Source: Trichomonas vaginalis G3 (taxonomy: Eukaryota > Parabasalia > Trichomonadida > Trichomonadidae). From it: a stretch of 64,000 nt of DNA. Positions 60,544 through 64,000 of this stretch are shown piece after piece; the stretch's first letter is position 1, and the number at the start of each line of letters is the position of its first letter. The notes under the pieces are model-generated. The model searched no databases. It was not told where the DNA came from and saw nothing but the letters and a program-made list of their open reading frames with translations. The stretch lies in NCBI RefSeq assembly GCF_026262505.1, contig NC_067203.1, positions 23,727,411-23,791,410 of the forward strand, given 5' to 3'. Both the position numbers and the translations under genes were made by a program.

Positions 60544-61260
60544 TTAAATATTATCAACAACAACTGGTATCTTTCTAGTTGGACGATATCCAAGAGGATT
60601 AATCTCTCCAATAGCAGCAGAATAGATTAAAGAACGAACAAATTTCTTCAATTCTTCTAAAACTTCTGGTTTAATTAATTGGAATTCAATTGTAGTCTCT
60701 TGGCCTAAAGAAATAGCTTCTGGTTGTCTTTTATATATAAAAGATGTTACTCTAAGAATTAAATCTGGAGTACGTAAATATTTGATTTCTCTTATTAGTT
60801 CTTTTAGAGATATACTCTCTGCTTGTGTTAAAAATATTGAAGAGCCTGGTTGGCCCTCGCGCTTATCTTCATTTTGAATTGAGTAATTATTTTTGAAGTA
60901 TTCATTAAATTCTGAAGCAACTATTCCAAGTCTTAATGCGAGTCCTTTCTTAAGAGGATTGTTAATTTCAAGTTCGCTTTCGAAATCGAGTAATAATTGT
61001 TGTGCTGCAAAACGTAATGCAGGATCTCCTGTTTCATGAGTAATAAATGAGTTTAAAAATGCTTTTGTTTCGTCAATAAATGCACTGCAATTCGGATATA
61101 AGACGCGCTGCAATTTCTCTTCGATGAATCTTAAATTTGTTGGATGTTCCATATTTGGCTCGATCGGGTACTCAGCAGATCCAACAAACAAAGCTGAAAT
61201 TGGACGGCTTTTCAGTTTGTTAAGGATTTTCTGACACAAATCTAATTGAACTTGATTCAT
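60544..61260 (-). CDS. Bromodomain-like protein
   Basis: 238 aa from the ATG at 61260, which directly follows TCATTA, a good match to the trichomonad initiator. Residues about 5-85 resemble a divergent bromodomain: QKILNKLKSRPISALFVG, then a PIEPNMEHPTNLRFIEEKLQRVLYPNCSAFIDETKAFLNSFI stretch in the position of the PMDLxTIxxKL and following helix. The typical acetyl-lysine-binding asparagine is not obvious. The C-terminal half (LKELIREIKYLRTPDLILRVTSFI) is helical and unassigned. Probable chromatin-associated protein; moderate certainty. Confidence 0.5.
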   Translation of the reverse strand: MNQVQLDLCQKILNKLKSRPISALFVGSAEYPIEPNMEHPTNLRFIEEKLQRVLYPNCSAFIDETKAFLNSFITHETGDPALRFAAQQLLLDFESELEINNPLKKGLALRLGIVASEFNEYFKNNYSIQNEDKREGQPGSSIFLTQAESISLKELIREIKYLRTPDLILRVTSFIYKRQPEAISLGQETTIEFQLIKPEVLEELKKFVRSLIYSAAIGEINPLGYRPTRKIPVVVDNI

Positions 61261-61681
61261 TAATGAATCCAAATCAGTATAATTAGGTTGTGATATTCAA
61301 GTTTTATTCAACTAGCATGATTTCATAGGAATTTAGGAAGATTTTTGATTGAAATAAAATTAAGAAGCATTATTGGCACCAAAACTTGGTTATAAATTAA
61401 CATGCAATATGAGAATAATAAGAAAACATTAAATATTAAAATAATTTTTTTAATATTTTTCAGTAGTATATGAATGCGGGTTGTGTGACCTTTTTTGTAA
61501 TCGTAAGAATTCTCACATAATTGAATGATTTTTGAACATACTTCCGAATAGCAGATTTTAAAAATTTATGAATAATTTATAAAAAGTTTTTATTCCTACA
61601 ATTCCTATATTATCATTAATAAAAAGAATTTTATTTTTGCATAGATTCCAAATATGGTGTCAATTTTTTATTTAATATAAA
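61261..61681. other. Divergent host spacer
   Basis: Lies between the bromodomain-like gene (minus) and the frame at 61682 (plus). It carries TCATTA at the minus gene start. Nothing else supported. Confidence 0.4.
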
Positions 61682-61976
61682 ATGTATGGAAAAAGAATAA
61701 TATCTGATTTTGAACATTATTTGATTGATTTACTAATTGATCCACAAAGCTGTTGTAAAATTAATTTTGAATTTAAAATTAAAGGAACCGTAAATTTTGT
61801 ATTTATTTATCACTTAAAAGAATATGACCGATATCATAATTTGATATATGAAACTAATATAATATTTGAAGATAACAAACTTACAAGCTTCGAACATGAA
61901 AATGATATAATATTCGAAGATGAAAAAAAGAAAGAGATTGAAAAGCAATTCAATGAATGCCTTTTAAATACATATG
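61682..61976 (+). pseudogene. Host reading frame interrupted by element C
   Basis: About 98 codons starting MYGKRIISDFEHYLIDLLID, with FKIKGTVNFVFIYHLKEYDRYHNLIYET and an acidic KKKEIEKQFNECLLNTYE end. The frame runs directly into the A-run of element C, which adds lysines and then the terminal repeat before a stop at 62050. The natural 3' end is therefore displaced beyond the element. Product not recognised. Confidence 0.6.
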
Positions 61977-62056
61977 AAAAAAAAAAAAAAAAAAAAAAAA
62001 GGTATTGGGGCTTCCAGGGCTGCGCCCCTCTAGCCCCTGAAGATGTTTAGTATAAC
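61977..62056. repeat. Left terminal inverted repeat of element C
   Basis: A-run, GGTATTGGGG, nested hairpin at 62007-62037 (outer stem GGGGCT/AGCCCC, inner stem GGGC/GCCC, loop TGC), then TGAAGATGTTTAGTATA. Same family as ends of A and B. Confidence 0.88.
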
Positions 62057-62084
62057 ATGCAGTTTATATAAAATGAGGTTTTTT

Positions 62085-62130
62085 TGGGGTGTGGGGGCTT
62101 CCAGGCACTTCGTGCCTTCTAGCCCCTAAA
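62085..62130. repeat. Second terminal-repeat hairpin inside element C
   Basis: A further hairpin at 62094-62126 with inner stem GGCAC/GTGCC and loop TTC lies 57 bp inside the true end. So element C carries both inner-stem types in tandem. Confidence 0.75.
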
Positions 62131-62278
62131 ATTTTTTGAAAGTCGTTGCTGTTGACTTGTTTGTAGAGAACTCAAAATAGTAGAACTATGTCCGGACAAG
62201 TAAGGGTCTATCGTCGCTACAGAAAAGTTACAGACGTTCAAAGAAGTATACTTTGAGAAGCCTTTTCTCCATTTTAAA

Positions 62279-62320
62279 ACAAGATAGAATATGAGAGAGG
62301 TCCTATAAACCGGAGAAAGT
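62279..62320. other. Methyltransferase-gene patch in the end region of element C
   Basis: Forty-one of 42 bases match 23642-23683 inside the element B methyltransferase gene. The corresponding place at the end of B (45536-45594) has unrelated sequence. Short words shared by donor and recipient (ACAAGATAG and AAAGTNTCA) border the patch. Confidence 0.8.
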
Positions 62321-62363
62321 CTCATATAAACATCTGTCAAAAGCCGCTTTTTAACTTCACTTA

Positions 62364-64000
62364 AATGCCACGTAAGCTACGTAAGAATATACGTAAGAGG
62401 AAGAGAGCATTGAAACATCCAATAGTAAGACTAACACCACAACAACAGTTGCAACAACAAATGCTGAATGACCCCACTATGTTGCAACAAATGTCAAGCA
62501 ATCCTATGCTTTTAAACCGAGTCATTGGTGCACAGAGTGGAGGTTTAAGAGCGGCACTTTTAGCGAAAATGGCAGGCTATGGTGGAGCTGCAGACGGAAC
62601 AGCATATAACCCTCAAAGTCAAATGAATTTGAGTTCACTCAAAAATCAAATAACAGATGTCAAAAAGTCAAACATAGACATACAGAAGCAAATAAGTGAA
62701 AACGAAAAGAAACTAGAATATGACAGACACACAAAGAAACTCAATGAGTTAAACGTAGAGAAAAAGAAGAAAGAAGAACAACTGAAAGAACTAAGTACAG
62801 AGGAATATGCGAAAAAAGTGTCAGAAAAAGCAGCAGAAGTAGCAAAAATGGAACAAGATGTTGTAAATTTGAAAAACCATACTACTCAATATAAAATACT
62901 GAAAGATGAAGAGATAAAACAAAAAGCCCTGAAGACATATATGGATAGCGATGAGTATAAAAAGGAAGTTGAAGCAAATGTAAAGGCAGAAAAACTTTTA
63001 CAGTTGCAAAACCAAACCGTACAGTATGAAAACTTAGCACAAGAAAGTAAAAATAACGACGCAGCCATGCAAAAGGCAATGAAAAGCGCAGAATATATAA
63101 AAGCTAACAATGACTGGTTAGATGCCCAAGCCAACGCTAAAGCAGCCCAGCTTATAGGGTCAATAAGGACAAAAATACAAGCGGATGAAGACAGTTCAAA
63201 TGAAGCTTTAACAAATGCTGACTTTAAGAACGCCTTCGAAGCTCTTCATAGTAAGGTGAAACAAGTGAACGACTTCTCATCTGGAAAGAAACTGAAGTCT
63301 GAAGGTTTCGACAAAGAGTTAAAAGAAGTAGCACAAAATATGACGAAAATAACAGATGCAGCAACGAGACAGGCAGTTCAAAGTGCCTATGACGCCGTTA
63401 GAGCAACTGTTGTGGAAAGTCAAGAAAAAGAGTTACAACAGACCAAAACAGACCTAGTAAATGCTTTCTTAAGAACGAAAAGTCAGGTAGGACATTACGC
63501 TGCAGATGGAACTTATGTGCCAGCTGGTGGAACTTATATACCACCAAACCCTCCAAGAGAAGCACCTGCACCAGGACTACCTAAAACATTTACATCGTCA
63601 CATGGACACAGACACAGGCATGCACCAAAACCAACACAACAACCAGCACAACAACCACCTCCACAACCAGCACAGCAACCAACAGTTCAAAATCCAACAC
63701 AACAACCAACAGTTCAAAATCCAGCACAGCAACCAACAGTTCAAAACCCTGCACAACAACAACCACAAACAGAGCAAGGACATAAAAGAAGTAGAGAACA
63801 AGGAAACCAAGAATTCTTAAAAATGCTTAAAGAAGACTATGGTTACCCAGATACTATTGACTTTAGTGACAGATATAAAGAAGCTATTCGAAAGTTCAAG
63901 GATGGAAATACTGACCCGAACCTATTTAGCTTTATGGCTCTGCACCAAAGGGGATATAATCTCAAACCTGGAAAATACAAGCTCGCTAAGGGATATGATT
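62364..64000 (+). CDS. Terminal coiled-coil gene of element C (3' end off window)
   Basis: Open for at least 545 codons from the ATG at 62364, which follows CTTTTTAACTTCACTTAAATG. Basic start (MPRKLRKNIRKRKRALKHP), Q/M-rich segment, AKMAGYGGAADGTAYNP, long coiled coils up to about residue 380, TYVPAGGTYIPPNPP, a histidine-rich SHGHRHRHAPK turn, then glutamine/proline repeats and the start of the large unknown region (FMALHQRGYNLKPGKYKLAKGYD). It shows the undisturbed N-terminal half of the gene seen in A and B. Function unknown. Confidence 0.68.

Larger units (their letters stand above)
61977..64000. mobile_element. Element C: Maverick/Polinton, left end only
   Basis: Starts with 24 A, the terminal module and a second, partly duplicated terminal module, followed by the terminal coiled-coil gene open to the window edge. 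Sequence is nearly the same as the right end of element B in inverted orientation. No break is seen in the short part visible. Young, since it still sits cleanly in a host reading frame. Confidence 0.88.

Overview
This window looks like a stretch of the Trichomonas vaginalis genome or a very close relative. The DNA is AT-rich and host genes have very short leaders; one start codon directly follows TCATTA, which fits the trichomonad initiator TCAYWW. There is a DUF3447-type ankyrin gene, a protein family greatly expanded in this parasite. Most of the window is Maverick/Polinton DNA of the size and gene content described for this genus. The species call is inference from these features; no search was run.

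Layout. (1) 1-21302: element A, a Polinton cut by the left window edge. It carries a packaging ATPase, penton-like capsid protein, phage-like fibres, integrase, two KilA-N-type genes, a protein-primed family B DNA polymerase (pPolB) locus, a major capsid locus and a terminal coiled-coil gene beside its right inverted repeat. It is broken, with about a dozen breaks. (2) 21303-22621: about 1.3 kb of host DNA with a gene fragment. (3) 22622-47049: element B, both ends present, about 24.4 kb, flanked by a probable 6-bp target duplication TTAAAG. It carries an N6-adenine methyltransferase, fibre, integrase, HNH nuclease, KilA-N genes, ATPase, SF3 helicase, penton, major capsid, terminal gene and a probable cargo gene. 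It is broken, with around twenty breaks. No pPolB is visible in it. (4) 47050-61976: host DNA with an ankyrin gene whose 3' part is blown up by a 9.4-kb minisatellite array, a MITE-like element, an RRP36 gene, a bromodomain-like gene and a host reading frame interrupted by the next element. (5) 61977-64000: left end of element C, a third Polinton, with its terminal gene open to the window edge. All three elements look young, because terminal repeats and terminal genes are nearly identical between them.

How it fits together. The elements encode an integrase for insertion, ATPase plus capsid proteins for a virion-like particle, fibres ending in a phage tail-collar-like tip, and either pPolB (A) or an SF3 helicase (B) for replication. 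Genes are packed head to head around tiny AT-rich promoters: four divergent pairs have start codons separated by only 17-18 bp. Noncoding signals are unusually rich: terminal hairpins with compensatory stem changes, palindrome-plus-iteron sites whose half-site differs between A and B while palindrome and flanking repeats change together, and satellite-like palindrome arrays that may be replication or segregation sites.

The least expected things in the window are the co-varying iteron system (GGTGA in A, GGGTA/GGTTA in B), the covarying terminal hairpins, a 33-bp methyltransferase-gene patch transplanted into the end of element C between short shared sequences, and the ankyrin gene in which a 90-bp repeat module recurs eight times inside a 37-bp minisatellite.
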